Shown piece after piece: positions 36,777 to 46,617 of a DNA stretch of 64,000 nt (position 1 is its first letter; the number at the start of each line of letters is the position of its first letter). Source of the stretch: Alphaproteobacteria bacterium (lineage in GTDB: Bacteria; Pseudomonadota; Alphaproteobacteria; Rhizobiales; Beijerinckiaceae); NCBI GenBank assembly GCA_016869595.1, contig VGDT01000006.1, positions 1 through 64,000 on the forward strand, given 5' to 3'. The position numbers and the translations under genes were made by a program. The notes beneath the pieces are model-generated. The model ran no database searches, had not been told where the DNA came from, and saw only the letters and a list, made by a program, of their open reading frames with translations.

Positions 36777-37945
36777 TGGTGAGCGCCGCAGTTGAAACCG
36801 AACCCGTTGTCGCCCCGCCAATTCATCGCGAAGGCTGGCTGCGGCTTACGCCTCTCGATCGACGTCGTCTCGAAAGTTTCAAGGCCAACAGGCGCGGCTA
36901 CTGGTCGTTCTGGATCTTTATGGCCCTCTTCCTCATGTCGCTCGGTTCGAATTTCCTGGCGAATGATCGCCCTATTGTCGCTTGGTACAAAGGCGAACTG
37001 CTGTTTCCAACCTTCGTCTCTTATCCGGAAGAGAAATTCGGCGGCTTTCTTGCCCGCACCGATTATCGCGATCCTGTGATCGCCGACGAGATCAACGCGC
37101 ATGGCTGGATGCTTTGGCCGCCGATCCGCTTCTCTTATGACACGCATAATCTGGAGCTGCCGACGCCTGCGCCCTCGCCGCCGACCTGGATGCTGACGCA
37201 GAAGCAATGCGAGGTCGCAGCGGCGAAAGGCTTGCGGCCGGGCCAACCCAATCGGGGCTGCGCCGCTCTCGAATATAATTGGCTCGGCACCGACGATCAG
37301 GGCCGCGACGTGGTCGCGCGCCTACTCTACGGATTTCGAATTTCAGTGCTGTTCGGGCTGATCCTGGCCACGATCTCCTCGATCGTCGGCGTCGCGGCAG
37401 GCGCGATACAGGGTTATTTCGGCGGGCGCGTCGATCTCGTGTTCCAGCGCTTCATCGAAGTGTGGTCATCGCTGCCGCAGCTCTATCTGCTCATCATCGT
37501 GTCGTCGTTCCTGACGCCCGGGTTTTTCGTGCTGCTGGGCATCTTGCTGCTCTTCTCCTGGGTGTCGCTGGTGCATGTGGTTCGCGCCGAGTTCCTGCGC
37601 GCGCGCAATTTTGAATATGTCAACGCCGCGCGCGCCCTCGGGCTCTCCAACTTCCGCATCATCATCAAGCATCTGCTGCCCAACGCCACGGTGGCGACGC
37701 TGACCTTCCTCCCCTTTATTCTCAATTCGTCGATCACGACTCTCACGGCGTTAGACTTTCTAGGGTTTGGCCTGCCGCCCGGCTCTCCCTCCCTCGGCGA
37801 GTTGTTGCTGCAAGGAAAATCCAATCTTCAGGCCCCCTGGCTGGGGCTGACCGGCTTCGCCATCATCGCTCTGATGTTGTCGCTTCTGGTCTTTGTTGGC
37901 GAGGCGGTCCGCGACGCCTTCGACCCGAGAAAGAATTTCCGGTGA
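36773..37945 (+). CDS. yejE: ABC transporter permease YejE
   Basis: 390 residues. N-terminal cytoplasmic lead (RLTPLDRRRLESFKANRRG), a transmembrane helix, a periplasmic region and then the BPD_transp_1 domain with the NYLGTDDQGRD-like block (NWLGTDDQGRDVVARLLYG) and the EAA loop NAARALGLSNFRIIIKHLLP. ATGATG at 36773 offers two starts. The GTG of yejF overlaps its TGA. Confidence 0.93.
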   Translation: MMVSAAVETEPVVAPPIHREGWLRLTPLDRRRLESFKANRRGYWSFWIFMALFLMSLGSNFLANDRPIVAWYKGELLFPTFVSYPEEKFGGFLARTDYRDPVIADEINAHGWMLWPPIRFSYDTHNLELPTPAPSPPTWMLTQKQCEVAAAKGLRPGQPNRGCAALEYNWLGTDDQGRDVVARLLYGFRISVLFGLILATISSIVGVAAGAIQGYFGGRVDLVFQRFIEVWSSLPQLYLLIIVSSFLTPGFFVLLGILLLFSWVSLVHVVRAEFLRARNFEYVNAARALGLSNFRIIIKHLLPNATVATLTFLPFILNSSITTLTALDFLGFGLPPGSPSLGELLLQGKSNLQAPWLGLTGFAIIALMLSLLVFVGEAVRDAFDPRKNFR

Positions 37946-39591
37946 CGGCTCACGGCGCGGCAGCGTCTCCCCTCCTCGACGTTCGCGATCTCTCGGTCTC
38001 CTTTCTGCAAGGCGGGCGCGAGACCAAAGCCGTCGATCGCGTCTCCTTTTCTCTCGAGCGCGGCAAGACCCTGGCGCTCGTCGGCGAATCCGGCTCCGGC
38101 AAGTCGATCAGCGCGCTGTCGATCGTGCGTCTGCTTCCTCCTGGCGCGATCGCGTCCGGCGAAGCGCTCTTCGACGGCCGGGATATGCTCGCGATTGACG
38201 ACGATCGGCTGCGCGCCGTCCGCGGGGCGCGCATCACGATGGTGTTCCAGGAGCCGATGACCTCCCTCAATCCGCTGCACACGATCGAGCGGCAGATTGC
38301 GGAAATTCTCGAACTGCATGGCATGCGCGGCGAAGAGGCCGTTCGCAAGCGAGTCGTTGAGCTTCTCGGAGAAGTCGGCATCCCCGATCCTCAGGCGCGG
38401 CTCAACGCCTATCCGCATCAGCTCTCTGGCGGCCAACGTCAGCGCGTCATGATCGCCATGGCGCTCGCCAACAAGCCCGATCTACTCATCGCCGACGAGC
38501 CGACGACGGCGCTCGACGTCACCGTCCAGGCGCAAATCCTCGCGCTGTTGGAGCGGCTGCAAGAAACTTACGGCATGGCGATGCTGTTCATCACGCACGA
38601 CCTCGGACTCGTGCGCCGTTTCGCCGATACGGTCTGCGTCATGCAAAAGGGCCGCATCGTCGAGCAGGGCCAGGTGGAAGAGGTCTTCACATCGCCGCGT
38701 CATCCCTACACCAAGGCGTTGCTTACGGCGGAGCCGAAGGGCGCGCCGATCGTTGAAAACACGCAAGCCCCTGTTGTCGCATCGGCCGAAGAACTGCGCG
38801 TCTGGTTTCCGATCCGACGCGGCTTCATGCGCCGCACGGTGGGTTATGTGAAGGCGGTGGATGGCGTCACCGTCGCCGTGCGCGAGGGCGCGACGGTCGG
38901 AGTCGTCGGGGAGTCGGGCTCCGGCAAGACGACTCTGGCGCTCGCCATGCTGCGGCTCATCCGCTCGGAAGGGCCGGTGGTTTTCCTCGGACAGCGCATC
39001 GACGGCAAGAGCGTCGACGCCATGCGTCCGCTTCGTCGCGACATGCAAATCGTCTTTCAGGACCCTTACGGCTCTCTATCGCCGCGCATGTCGGTGGCCG
39101 ACATCGTCGCCGAGGGGCTTACCGTGCAACGGCCCGAACTCACGCTTGATCAGCGCCGCGAAATCGTTGCGCGCGCGCTGCAGGAAACCGGACTCGATCC
39201 GTCGACGATGGATCGTTATCCGCACGAATTTTCCGGCGGCCAGCGGCAGCGCATCGCCATCGCGCGCGCCATGGTGCTCGAGCCAAAATTCGTCGTGCTC
39301 GACGAGCCGACCTCCGCGCTCGATATGTCCGTGCAGGCGCAGATCATCGATCTGCTGCGTGATCTCCAGCGCCGCCGCTCGCTCGCCTATCTCTTCATCA
39401 GCCACGATCTGCGCGTCGTGAAAGCGCTCGCCGCGCATCTCATCGTGATGCGCTACGGCAAGGTGGTTGAGGAAGGACCAGCGACGCTGGTCTTCGCCGA
39501 GCCCAAGAGCGATTATACACGCGCGCTTTTCGCGGCCGCCTTTCGCAATGAGGCGGAACCGGTTCCGGGCAATTCAGTCGGCGGAAAATGA
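37942..39591 (+). CDS. yejF: ABC transporter ATPase YejF (two nucleotide-binding domains)
   Basis: 549 residues, GTG start. Two ATPase halves: Walker A GESGSGKS with LSGGQRQR and LLIADEPT, then Walker [10 protein letters not shown] with FSGGQRQR and VVLDEPT. Powers the YejABE importer. The C-terminal 18 bases overlap, on the opposite strand, the end of the MaoC-type gene. Confidence 0.95.
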   Translation: MTAHGAAASPLLDVRDLSVSFLQGGRETKAVDRVSFSLERGKTLALVGESGSGKSISALSIVRLLPPGAIASGEALFDGRDMLAIDDDRLRAVRGARITMVFQEPMTSLNPLHTIERQIAEILELHGMRGEEAVRKRVVELLGEVGIPDPQARLNAYPHQLSGGQRQRVMIAMALANKPDLLIADEPTTALDVTVQAQILALLERLQETYGMAMLFITHDLGLVRRFADTVCVMQKGRIVEQGQVEEVFTSPRHPYTKALLTAEPKGAPIVENTQAPVVASAEELRVWFPIRRGFMRRTVGYVKAVDGVTVAVREGATVGVVGESGSGKTTLALAMLRLIRSEGPVVFLGQRIDGKSVDAMRPLRRDMQIVFQDPYGSLSPRMSVADIVAEGLTVQRPELTLDQRREIVARALQETGLDPSTMDRYPHEFSGGQRQRIAIARAMVLEPKFVVLDEPTSALDMSVQAQIIDLLRDLQRRRSLAYLFISHDLRVVKALAAHLIVMRYGKVVEEGPATLVFAEPKSDYTRALFAAAFRNEAEPVPGNSVGGK

Positions 39592-40080
39592 GTCCGAAAG
39601 CGTCTCGCCGTTCGAACTAACGCCGGCGCGGCTGGGATCACGAAAGGCGACAACCGTGACGCGTTGCGTCAGAACGGCTTCGTCACGCTGATTGTAGGTC
39701 GCCATATTCATCGAAACGAAGCCCCGATCCTTATAGCGCCGCGGATGAACAATCCGCGTCACCTCGGCTTCCACTCTCAGAGAATCGCCGGGCCGCACCG
39801 GAAGTTTCCAGGCGATATGCGCCTCGACGCCAACGAGCCCGCCGGCAAAAGGCGGATCGGCTGACTCGATAAGGAGCCTGATGCTCAGCGCGCCTGTTTG
39901 CCAGCCGCTCGCGACAAGCCCGCCGAACATGCTGTCTTTAGCGGCCTCTTCGTCGAGATGAAAATATTGCGGATCATTCTGGCGCGCGAAGCGGATAATG
40001 TCTTCAGCGCTGATCGTGACGCTCTTTGAACGTAGCCGCTGCCCGACGCGAAGATCTTCAAGATAAAGCTTCTTCGTCAT
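39574..40080 (-). CDS. MaoC-like (R)-specific enoyl-CoA hydratase
   Basis: 168 residues, single-hotdog MaoC fold. ISAEDIIRFARQNDPQYFH holds the hydratase 2 motif (the conserved Asp/His pair), followed by FGGLVASGWQTGALSIRLL. Such enzymes hydrate enoyl-CoA or act on related thioesters; exact substrate unknown. ATG 40080 comes two bases after the NlpC/P60 stop (a TTG at 40086 would overlap it). Last gene of a minus-strand operon: aminopeptidase, NlpC/P60, MaoC. Confidence 0.87.
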   Translation of the reverse strand: MTKKLYLEDLRVGQRLRSKSVTISAEDIIRFARQNDPQYFHLDEEAAKDSMFGGLVASGWQTGALSIRLLIESADPPFAGGLVGVEAHIAWKLPVRPGDSLRVEAEVTRIVHPRRYKDRGFVSMNMATYNQRDEAVLTQRVTVVAFRDPSRAGVSSNGETLSDSFSAD

Positions 40081-40082
40081 GC

Positions 40083-40940
40083 TCAAACGTCTTTCGCTAA
40101 GCGCTTCACGCTTGTGATCGGTCCCGCTCCCCCAGCTTCGTTACGCGAACGCACGACATCAAGCGGCTCGCTCGTGACTTGCATATGCGTGGCGTTGGCG
40201 TGAAGCAGCGTCTCAGCGTTTCGCATGATCCCGACATGTCCCTTCCAGAACACGATGTCGCCGCGCATGAGCGGCGTCGTGGGAGCGAGCCGCTCGCCGA
40301 GCGCAGCTTCCTGCATATCGGTGTCGCGCGGCGCCTTCACTCCAGCCATTAGCAACGAAACCTGCAGCAATCCCGAGCAATCGACGCCCATCCAGGATTT
40401 GCCGCCCCAGAGATAAGGCGCGCCGATCAACATCTCGGCGACAGCGACGAAGTCAGGCGCCTTCGTCTCGCGCGGGGCAAGATGTTTGCGATAGATAAAT
40501 CCGAGCTCCGGCGTCACGCAAAATCCGTCGCGCTCTTCGGCAATCGCGACTTCGGCGCCAAGCGGCAGCGCGTTGAGCAGCGGCAATTTGATGTTTGGGC
40601 CCGGATAAATGAACGTCCGTGGCACACAGATTCGATGCGTCGGCGCGCTCAATTCGCGCCATAGCGTATTGGCGGCGATCCAGCCGACATAATTGTCGCG
40701 CGCGAGCTGCGCCCAAGCCCAACCCTCCTCTTCATCGTAAACGGTGACGCGTTCGCCGTAGAGCGCCTGGGTATCGATGGCCGCGTCGGGTCGCGGTTCG
40801 CGCCGAAGGTCGACGACGCAGTCCCTGACCTCCATCGCGACGCCTTCGACATAGCGGTCAGCGGTCACGCGGCCCTTGAGATAGGCCGCTGCGATTTCAG
40901 GACGCGCGGGCGTCAGCCGCCGGTCGAATGCTTCGCTCAC
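40083..40940 (-). CDS. NlpC/P60 family cell-wall peptidase with SH3 domains
   Basis: 285 residues. Bacterial SH3-type regions (about 40-150) precede the NlpC/P60 catalytic domain: nucleophile Cys in GVDCSGLLQV, His in KGHVGIMR and the third polar residue in LLHANATHM. Cleaves D-Glu to diamino acid bonds in peptidoglycan peptides. Its companion aminopeptidase upstream overlaps its start by four bases, suggesting joint use in recycling muropeptides. No signal peptide is evident, so cytoplasmic action is likely. Confidence 0.9.
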   Translation of the reverse strand: MSEAFDRRLTPARPEIAAAYLKGRVTADRYVEGVAMEVRDCVVDLRREPRPDAAIDTQALYGERVTVYDEEEGWAWAQLARDNYVGWIAANTLWRELSAPTHRICVPRTFIYPGPNIKLPLLNALPLGAEVAIAEERDGFCVTPELGFIYRKHLAPRETKAPDFVAVAEMLIGAPYLWGGKSWMGVDCSGLLQVSLLMAGVKAPRDTDMQEAALGERLAPTTPLMRGDIVFWKGHVGIMRNAETLLHANATHMQVTSEPLDVVRSRNEAGGAGPITSVKRLAKDV

Positions 40941-42325
40941 GACGTCGCTCTTCCTTGCTTGGCGCGGGCCTCGATCAAATCATAAAGGAGGCGCGCCGCT
41001 TGCACATCGCCGCCTTCTGGACGGCCAGGCTTCGTCGACGAATTCCAGCAGTAGACGTCGAAATGCGCCCAGCGCATGGGATCAGCGACGAAGCGCCTCA
41101 GGAACAGCGCGGCGGTGATCGATCCGGCGAAAGGACCGCTCGTCACATTGACGACATCGGAGATTTTCCCATCGAGGCCGCTATCGTAATTGTCCCATAG
41201 CGGCATCCGCCACACCGGATCGTTCGACGCCGCGGCCTTTGTGGCGATCTCATCGGCGAGCGCGTCGTCGCCGGTGTAGAAAGGGGGAATTTCGGGACCC
41301 AGTGCGACGCGCGCTGCGCCAGTCAGCGTCGCGAAATCGAACAGAAGGTCGGGCGGCGTTTCGCTTGCGTAGGCGAGCGCATCGGCAAGAATGAGCCTCC
41401 CCTCTGCGTCGGTGTTGCCGACTTCGACAGTCAATCCCTTGCGGCTGCGGTAAATGTCGCTCGCACGGAACGCCGAAGCGGAGATCGAATTTTCAACGAT
41501 CGGAATCAGCACGCGCAAGCGGACTGGCGCATCGCCATCAAGCAGCATCGATGCAAGCGATAGAGCCGTCGCTGCGCCGCCCATGTCCTTCTTCATCAAC
41601 TGCATCGCGCTCGAGGGCTTGATGTCGAGCCCGCCGGTGTCGAAACAGACGCCCTTGCCGACGAGCGTGACCCGCAGACCGTCCTCTGGGCCGCGCTCGA
41701 ATTCCACGAGCCTCGGCGCCTGGGCCGCCGCGCGCCCGACGGCGTGGATCAAGGGAAAATTTTCCGCAAGGAGCGCGTCGCCGACAATGACCCGGCTCTC
41801 GGCGCCATGTTTCGCGCCAAGTGCAAGCGCCGCTTCCGCAAGCGCCTCGGGACCCATGTCGTTCGTCGGCGTATTGATGAGATCGCGGCCCATGGCGACG
41901 GCGCTCGCGATGCGTTCGATGCGCGCGCGGTCAACGCCCTGCGGGGCGCAGAGACGCGGCGCTTCGTTCTTGCGCGCCTTGTAACGCGAGAACGAATAGC
42001 TCGACAGAAGGAATGCCAGCGCCGCCTGCTCCGGCGCTTCGGCGCCCTCGGCGAAGCGATAAAGACCCTTCGGGAGCGCAGTTGCGAGCTTTCCAGCAAA
42101 AAACGGATCGCGCGACTTCGGCTCCCTCCCCTCCGCGCCGAAGAAGACGCGCGGCGCGCCTTCGACGTCCGGCGCAAAAAAAATGGTCCCAGGCTTCGCC
42201 TCAAATGCCGCCAGGTCCGCAAGATGCGCTGTCGGTTCGGGGAGTTTCGCGCGGCGTTCGGGCCAATCTTCCTTGCTGACGAAGTCGATGGCGGTGGCTT
42301 CAGGCGACCAGTCTTCAAGCTTCAT
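40937..42325 (-). CDS. Leucyl aminopeptidase, M17 family
   Basis: 462 residues from ATG 42325 (MKLEDWSPEATAIDF); the frame extends to 42436 with a non-conserved leader. Two-metal active site: VGKGVCFDTGGLDIKPSSAM with the catalytic Lys and Asp, then MKKDMGGAA and NTDAEGRLILADAL. Hexameric enzymes of this family remove N-terminal residues from peptides. Coupled to NlpC/P60 peptidase, so muropeptide degradation is a reasonable inference. Confidence 0.92.
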   Translation of the reverse strand: MKLEDWSPEATAIDFVSKEDWPERRAKLPEPTAHLADLAAFEAKPGTIFFAPDVEGAPRVFFGAEGREPKSRDPFFAGKLATALPKGLYRFAEGAEAPEQAALAFLLSSYSFSRYKARKNEAPRLCAPQGVDRARIERIASAVAMGRDLINTPTNDMGPEALAEAALALGAKHGAESRVIVGDALLAENFPLIHAVGRAAAQAPRLVEFERGPEDGLRVTLVGKGVCFDTGGLDIKPSSAMQLMKKDMGGAATALSLASMLLDGDAPVRLRVLIPIVENSISASAFRASDIYRSRKGLTVEVGNTDAEGRLILADALAYASETPPDLLFDFATLTGAARVALGPEIPPFYTGDDALADEIATKAAASNDPVWRMPLWDNYDSGLDGKISDVVNVTSGPFAGSITAALFLRRFVADPMRWAHFDVYCWNSSTKPGRPEGGDVQAARLLYDLIEARAKQGRATS

Positions 42326-42560
42326 TCGTTCCGCTGCTTTCTTTGCGCCGACAGGTCGTGCTTGTCTCCCTCGGGGCGCTTCACACAAAAGCGAAAGACT
42401 CGCCGATATCAAGGGGCTTGGCGCTTCGGGGGGCATGGCGCCAGCTCCGCCGCCGCCAAAGATTTACTCAATGTGTACAAAAATTAACCGAACGGCGCCT
42501 CAGGAGTGGCCAGGACCCAAAGCGGCGCTAAGATGCAAAACGATTACTTTATGCGCAATA

Positions 42561-42576
42561 TGGCACGCCAATTGCT
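42561..42576 (+). promoter_or_regulatory. Sigma-54 (-24/-12) promoter of glnK2-amtB2
   Basis: TGGCACG-CCAA-TTGCT (42561-42576) is an exact match to the sigma-54 consensus TGGCACG-N4-TTGCW, 45 bases before the glnK2 start. It lies in the divergent gap with the aminopeptidase gene. Confidence 0.88.
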
Positions 42577-42578
42577 GA

Positions 42579-42959
<381 letters not shown>

Positions 42960-42992
42960 GCGCCTTCTCCAATCATCAATCAGGATCAAGCG

Positions 42993-44372
42993 ATGCACAG
43001 CTCGTTTGCGCGCGCGGTTATCAAGTTCATGGTCGCGAAGATTTCGCAAAGCTCTTCGGAAAGCTCTTGGGTTAGATTCGCCGCCGCGGTTGTCGCGACG
43101 CTACTAGCCGCCCCCGCCCTCGCGCAGGAAGGCGCCACGAAGATCGACGCCGCTGACACGGCCTTCATGATCGCCGCCACCGCGCTCGTCCTGATGATGA
43201 CGCTGCCGGGTCTTGCGCTCTTTTATAGCGGCATGGTGCGCAAGAAGAATGTGCTCGCCACCATGGCGCAGAGCCTCATCGCCACCGCCCTTGTCTCACT
43301 CCTTTGGATCGGCGTCGCTTACAGCCTCGCCTTCAGCGGCGACGGCGCCTATATCGGCGACGCGTCGCGCGCGCTTCTCTCAGGGATCGGCCTCGACACG
43401 GTCAGCCCCTTCGCGAAGACGATCCCCGAAATCCTGTTCATGATTTATCAGATGACCTTCGCGGTCATCACCTGCGCGCTGGTCGCCGGCTCCGTGGCCG
43501 AACGCATGAAGTTCTCGGCCTTCATGCTGTTTTGCGCGCTGTGGCTCTTTATCGTCTATGTGCCTTCGGCTCATTGGGTGTGGGGCGGCGGATTCTTGCA
43601 GAAGATGGGCCTCCTCGATTTCGCCGGCGGCACCGTCGTGCACATCAATGCCGGCGTCGCTGGCCTCGTCTGCGCGCTCGTGCTTGGAAATCGCGTTGGT
43701 TTTGGACGCGAGAACCTCTCGCCCTTCGATCTCTCGCTCGCCGTTGTAGGAACAGGGCTGCTCTGGGTCGGTTGGTTCGGCTTCAACGGCGGCTCGGCGC
43801 TTGCCGCCAATTCGCGCGCCGTCTTCGCGATCGTCGCGACGCATCTTGCCGCATGCGCCGGCGCGCTGGTGTGGAGCGGGCTAGAATGGGTCCAGCGCGG
43901 CAAGCCTTCCGTGCTTGGCGTCATCTCGGGCGCCGTCGCAGGGCTCGGCACGATCACGCCAGCCTCCGGCTATGTCCTGCCGTGGCATGGCGTCGTCATC
44001 GGCCTCGTTGCCGGCGGCGTCTGCTATTGGTTCTGCGCCGTCGCAAAACACAAGTTCCGCTACGACGACACGCTCGACGTCTTCGGCGTGCACGGCGTCG
44101 GCGGCGTCATGGGCACGCTGTTCGCCGGCATATTCGCCACGCGCGCCATCACCGCTTCAGGAAGCGATCCTGGCGTGGCTGGTTTGTTGGAGGGCGACCC
44201 GCACCAACTTCTCGTGCAGGCAATCGGCGTCCTTGTCACAATCGCGTGGTGTGTGATCGGCACCTGGGCCACGCTGAAAATCGTCTCTCTAATCACGACG
44301 TTGCGCGTCAATTCAGACGATGAGCGCGAAGGTCTCGACATCGCGCTGCACGGCGAGGCGCTCCACCAGTAG
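42993..44372 (+). CDS. amtB: Ammonium transporter AmtB (copy 2)
   Basis: 459 residues with a long N-terminus before the signal core (about 26-44, VRFAAAVVATLLAAPALAQ). An alternative start at ATG 43029 would shorten it by 12. Pore motifs GLALFYSGMVRKKN, GGTVVHINAG and DVFGVHGVGG are present. The outer loop before LDFAGG is short, unlike copy 1. About 11 transmembrane helices. Confidence 0.94.
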   Translation: MHSSFARAVIKFMVAKISQSSSESSWVRFAAAVVATLLAAPALAQEGATKIDAADTAFMIAATALVLMMTLPGLALFYSGMVRKKNVLATMAQSLIATALVSLLWIGVAYSLAFSGDGAYIGDASRALLSGIGLDTVSPFAKTIPEILFMIYQMTFAVITCALVAGSVAERMKFSAFMLFCALWLFIVYVPSAHWVWGGGFLQKMGLLDFAGGTVVHINAGVAGLVCALVLGNRVGFGRENLSPFDLSLAVVGTGLLWVGWFGFNGGSALAANSRAVFAIVATHLAACAGALVWSGLEWVQRGKPSVLGVISGAVAGLGTITPASGYVLPWHGVVIGLVAGGVCYWFCAVAKHKFRYDDTLDVFGVHGVGGVMGTLFAGIFATRAITASGSDPGVAGLLEGDPHQLLVQAIGVLVTIAWCVIGTWATLKIVSLITTLRVNSDDEREGLDIALHGEALHQ

Positions 44373-44481
44373 CTTGGCCGAAGCTGCAGGAGAAATCTTT
44401 CAAGCTCGGGTGTGTGATTCTCGACTGGCGCAATTAGGTTTCGTTGCAGGCTTTAACTGACGAAACCGAAAGGCTCGTTCG

Positions 44482-45744
44482 ATGTCGAAAATCTCGCGCA
44501 GAGAAATTTTGTCCGCGACCGCGAGCGGCGCGATGATCGCGGCTGCGATGGAAAGAAGCGCGGCTGCAACATTCGGAAACCCTGACGAACCGCCGCAGGG
44601 CGCGATCAACACAAAGGACAATCCCGCGAGCCTCACGGACCCCGGCCCCAAAAATCCGGCGATCGGCAATCAATTCCCCTCAGCGCAATTTCCGCCGCCG
44701 ACCGACGTCAGCGACATGCCGATGTTCTGGGCCTCGTTCAACAATGCGCCCAAGCGCGTGCAGAATGGCGGCTGGGCGCGTCAGGTGACGCAGGCGGATT
44801 TTGCGATCGCGGAAGAGATTTCCGGCGTCGACATGCGTCTTACGGCTGGCGGCATCAGAGAGATGCATTGGCATCTCGCGGCGGAATGGGGATTTGTGTC
44901 GTACGGCAATTGCCGCGTCACCGTGCTCGACGAAATGGGCCGCCCCTATGTCGCCGACGTGAAAGAAGGCGACCTTTGGTATTTCCCTGCGGGCCTACCG
45001 CATTCGCTGCAAGGCCTTGGACCGGACGGCTGCGAATTCATTCTCTGTTTCGACGACGGCAAGGCGACTGAATATAACACGCTGTTGCTGACCGACTGGA
45101 TGGCGCATACGCCGCCCGAAATTCTCGCCGAGAATTTCGGCGTTCCCGCAGAAACTTTCGCGAAAATTCCGCTCCACCAGCTTTACATCTTCCAAGGCAA
45201 GATTCCGGGCTCTTTGAGCGCCGATCGCGAGGCGGTAAAGACGAAAGCCGGCGCGCCGCCGCATCCATTCACCTTTTCGCTCGGCTCCAGCGCGCCTATT
45301 CGCCAATCGAAGGCGGGCGAAGTTCGCGTCGCCGACAGCAATAATTTCCACGTGTCGAAGACGATCGCGGCGGCGCTTGTGACGTTGCGTCCGGGCGCTT
45401 TGCGCGAATTGCATTGGCACCCCAACGCCGACGAATGGCAATATTGGATCAAGGGCAAAGGCCGCATGACCGTGTTCGACACCGGCCCGAAAGCCGTGAC
45501 GATGGACTTCAACCCGGGTGACATCGGCTATGTGAAGCGCAGCAACGGCCACTACATCAAGAACGTCGGCGATACGGATTTGCAGTTTCTGGAAGTCTTC
45601 CGCAGTCCTTATTTCGCTGACGTGTCGCTCTCGGATTGGCTCACTCACACGCCGCCTGCGATGGTCGCGCAGCATTTGAACGTCAGCGAAGACGTGATCG
45701 CGAAGTTTCCGAATAACAAGCCTGAGATCATGCCGCCTCTGTGA
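44482..45744 (+). CDS. oxdC: Tat-exported bicupin oxalate decarboxylase
   Basis: 420 residues. A Tat signal (SRREILSATASGAMIAAAM) directs it out of the cytoplasm folded. Two cupin domains each hold a manganese site: H129, H131, E135, H174 and H311, H313, E318, H357. The active-site lid, SENST in B. subtilis OxdC, reads TEYNT here, so the catalytic Glu (E197) is kept, favouring decarboxylase (oxalate to formate plus CO2) over oxidase. Formate could feed formate dehydrogenase for NADH. It is alone, just after amtB2. Confidence 0.87.
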   Translation: MSKISRREILSATASGAMIAAAMERSAAATFGNPDEPPQGAINTKDNPASLTDPGPKNPAIGNQFPSAQFPPPTDVSDMPMFWASFNNAPKRVQNGGWARQVTQADFAIAEEISGVDMRLTAGGIREMHWHLAAEWGFVSYGNCRVTVLDEMGRPYVADVKEGDLWYFPAGLPHSLQGLGPDGCEFILCFDDGKATEYNTLLLTDWMAHTPPEILAENFGVPAETFAKIPLHQLYIFQGKIPGSLSADREAVKTKAGAPPHPFTFSLGSSAPIRQSKAGEVRVADSNNFHVSKTIAAALVTLRPGALRELHWHPNADEWQYWIKGKGRMTVFDTGPKAVTMDFNPGDIGYVKRSNGHYIKNVGDTDLQFLEVFRSPYFADVSLSDWLTHTPPAMVAQHLNVSEDVIAKFPNNKPEIMPPL

Positions 45745-45769
45745 CGTGCGCGCAGCGCGTAAAACGCGT

Positions 45770-45843
45770 CATTACGAACGAAGCGAAGCAATCCAAGGAG
45801 TCGAGGCCTGGATTGCTTCGTCGCTTTCGCTCCTCGCAATGAC
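45770..45843. repeat. Dispersed extragenic repeat
   Basis: CGTCATTACGAACGAAGCGA...GATTGCTTCGTCGC...GCTCCTCGCAATGA, with internal complementary arms GAAGCAATCC/GGATTGCTTC. Its reverse complement encodes LRGAKATKQS...LLRFVRND, a well-known translated extragenic repeat. A 14-base remnant (GCTCCTCGCAATGA) recurs at 46446-46459, on the far side of the next gene. Confidence 0.8.
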
Positions 45844-45934
45844 AACTGCAATCCGATAGTGTCTCAGTTTGAATATTTAGCTTTGAAGCCGTCGCTGCGA
45901 TATCCATCTGGTTTACGACGAATTGGACTTACGA

Positions 45935-46438
45935 ATGCCCTTCACTGTTAGAAAACTGTCGTGCGCTTGTGGGCGCGTTCGATGCGAAGCCGTTGGCGAG
46001 CCGATTTTGAGCGGTGTTTGCTATTGTGAGGATTGTCAGGAAGGAGGCCGGCGGATCGAAGCTTTGCCAGACGCCGCACACATCCGCGATTCAGACGGCG
46101 GCACGCCATATCTCACCTATCGGGATGATCGATTTCACTTATTGTCGGGCGAGGACCTCTTGGTGGATTACAGGCTCAAACCTGAGTCCCAAACGCGGAG
46201 AGTCGTCGCGTCTTGCTGTAACTCCGGCATGTTTGTGAAGTTCGATCCAGGCTTTTGGGTATCCACATATCGATCCCGATACGAAGGCGATCTGCCGCCC
46301 GTTGAGATGAGGACCAAAACACAACATCGAAGGTCGGAGACGGAATTGCCGAGCGATGCCCCCAGCTATCGGGGATTTCCTTTGAGGCTTTTCTTGAGAT
46401 TGATCGTAGCACGCGCTGCGATGCTCCTTGGTCGATGA
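45935..46438 (+). CDS. GFA/DUF6151-like zinc-binding protein
   Basis: 167 residues from ATG 45935 (a TTG at 45923 is possible). Cysteine motifs SCACG, CYCEDCQ and SCCNSG match the glutathione-dependent formaldehyde-activating (GFA/CENP-V) zinc fold, although the glutathione-binding features cannot be checked. GC content is about 53-57% in hand-counted lines, lower than neighbours near 65%, and it lies between two fragments of the same repeat, suggesting acquisition. Could equally be a DUF6151 member of unknown role. Confidence 0.6.
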   Translation: MPFTVRKLSCACGRVRCEAVGEPILSGVCYCEDCQEGGRRIEALPDAAHIRDSDGGTPYLTYRDDRFHLLSGEDLLVDYRLKPESQTRRVVASCCNSGMFVKFDPGFWVSTYRSRYEGDLPPVEMRTKTQHRRSETELPSDAPSYRGFPLRLFLRLIVARAAMLLGR

Positions 46439-46445
46439 CCTGAAT

Positions 46446-46489
46446 GCTCCTCGCAATGATGGCAGCCATTTTATGGTATTATTATACCA
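46446..46489. repeat. Repeat fragment and AT-rich dyad upstream of rplM
   Basis: GCTCCTCGCAATGA (46446-46459) repeats the end of 45770-45843. Close by, TGGTAT-TATT-ATACCA (46474-46489) is a perfect AT-rich dyad. Its role is unclear; it may be a remnant of the same insertion or an operator. Confidence 0.5.
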
Positions 46490-46547
46490 CGACGCTCTGT
46501 AGCCTAGTTTTCTTGCCATTGCGCGCCATTGATTGCCCTAAAATCGC

Positions 46548-46575
46548 TTGACGGCCGCCCCCGCTTCGCTTATCC
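46548..46575 (+). promoter_or_regulatory. Candidate housekeeping promoter of rplM-rpsI
   Basis: TTGACG (46548-46553), a 16-base spacer and TTATCC (46570-46575) resemble the alphaproteobacterial TTGAC-N16/17-TAT pattern, 42 bases before the rplM start. Consensus match only. Confidence 0.45.
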
Positions 46576-46617
46576 ACCCGGCATCGGAACCTTTGAGTTC
46601 ACGCGGAATCTCTCCTC

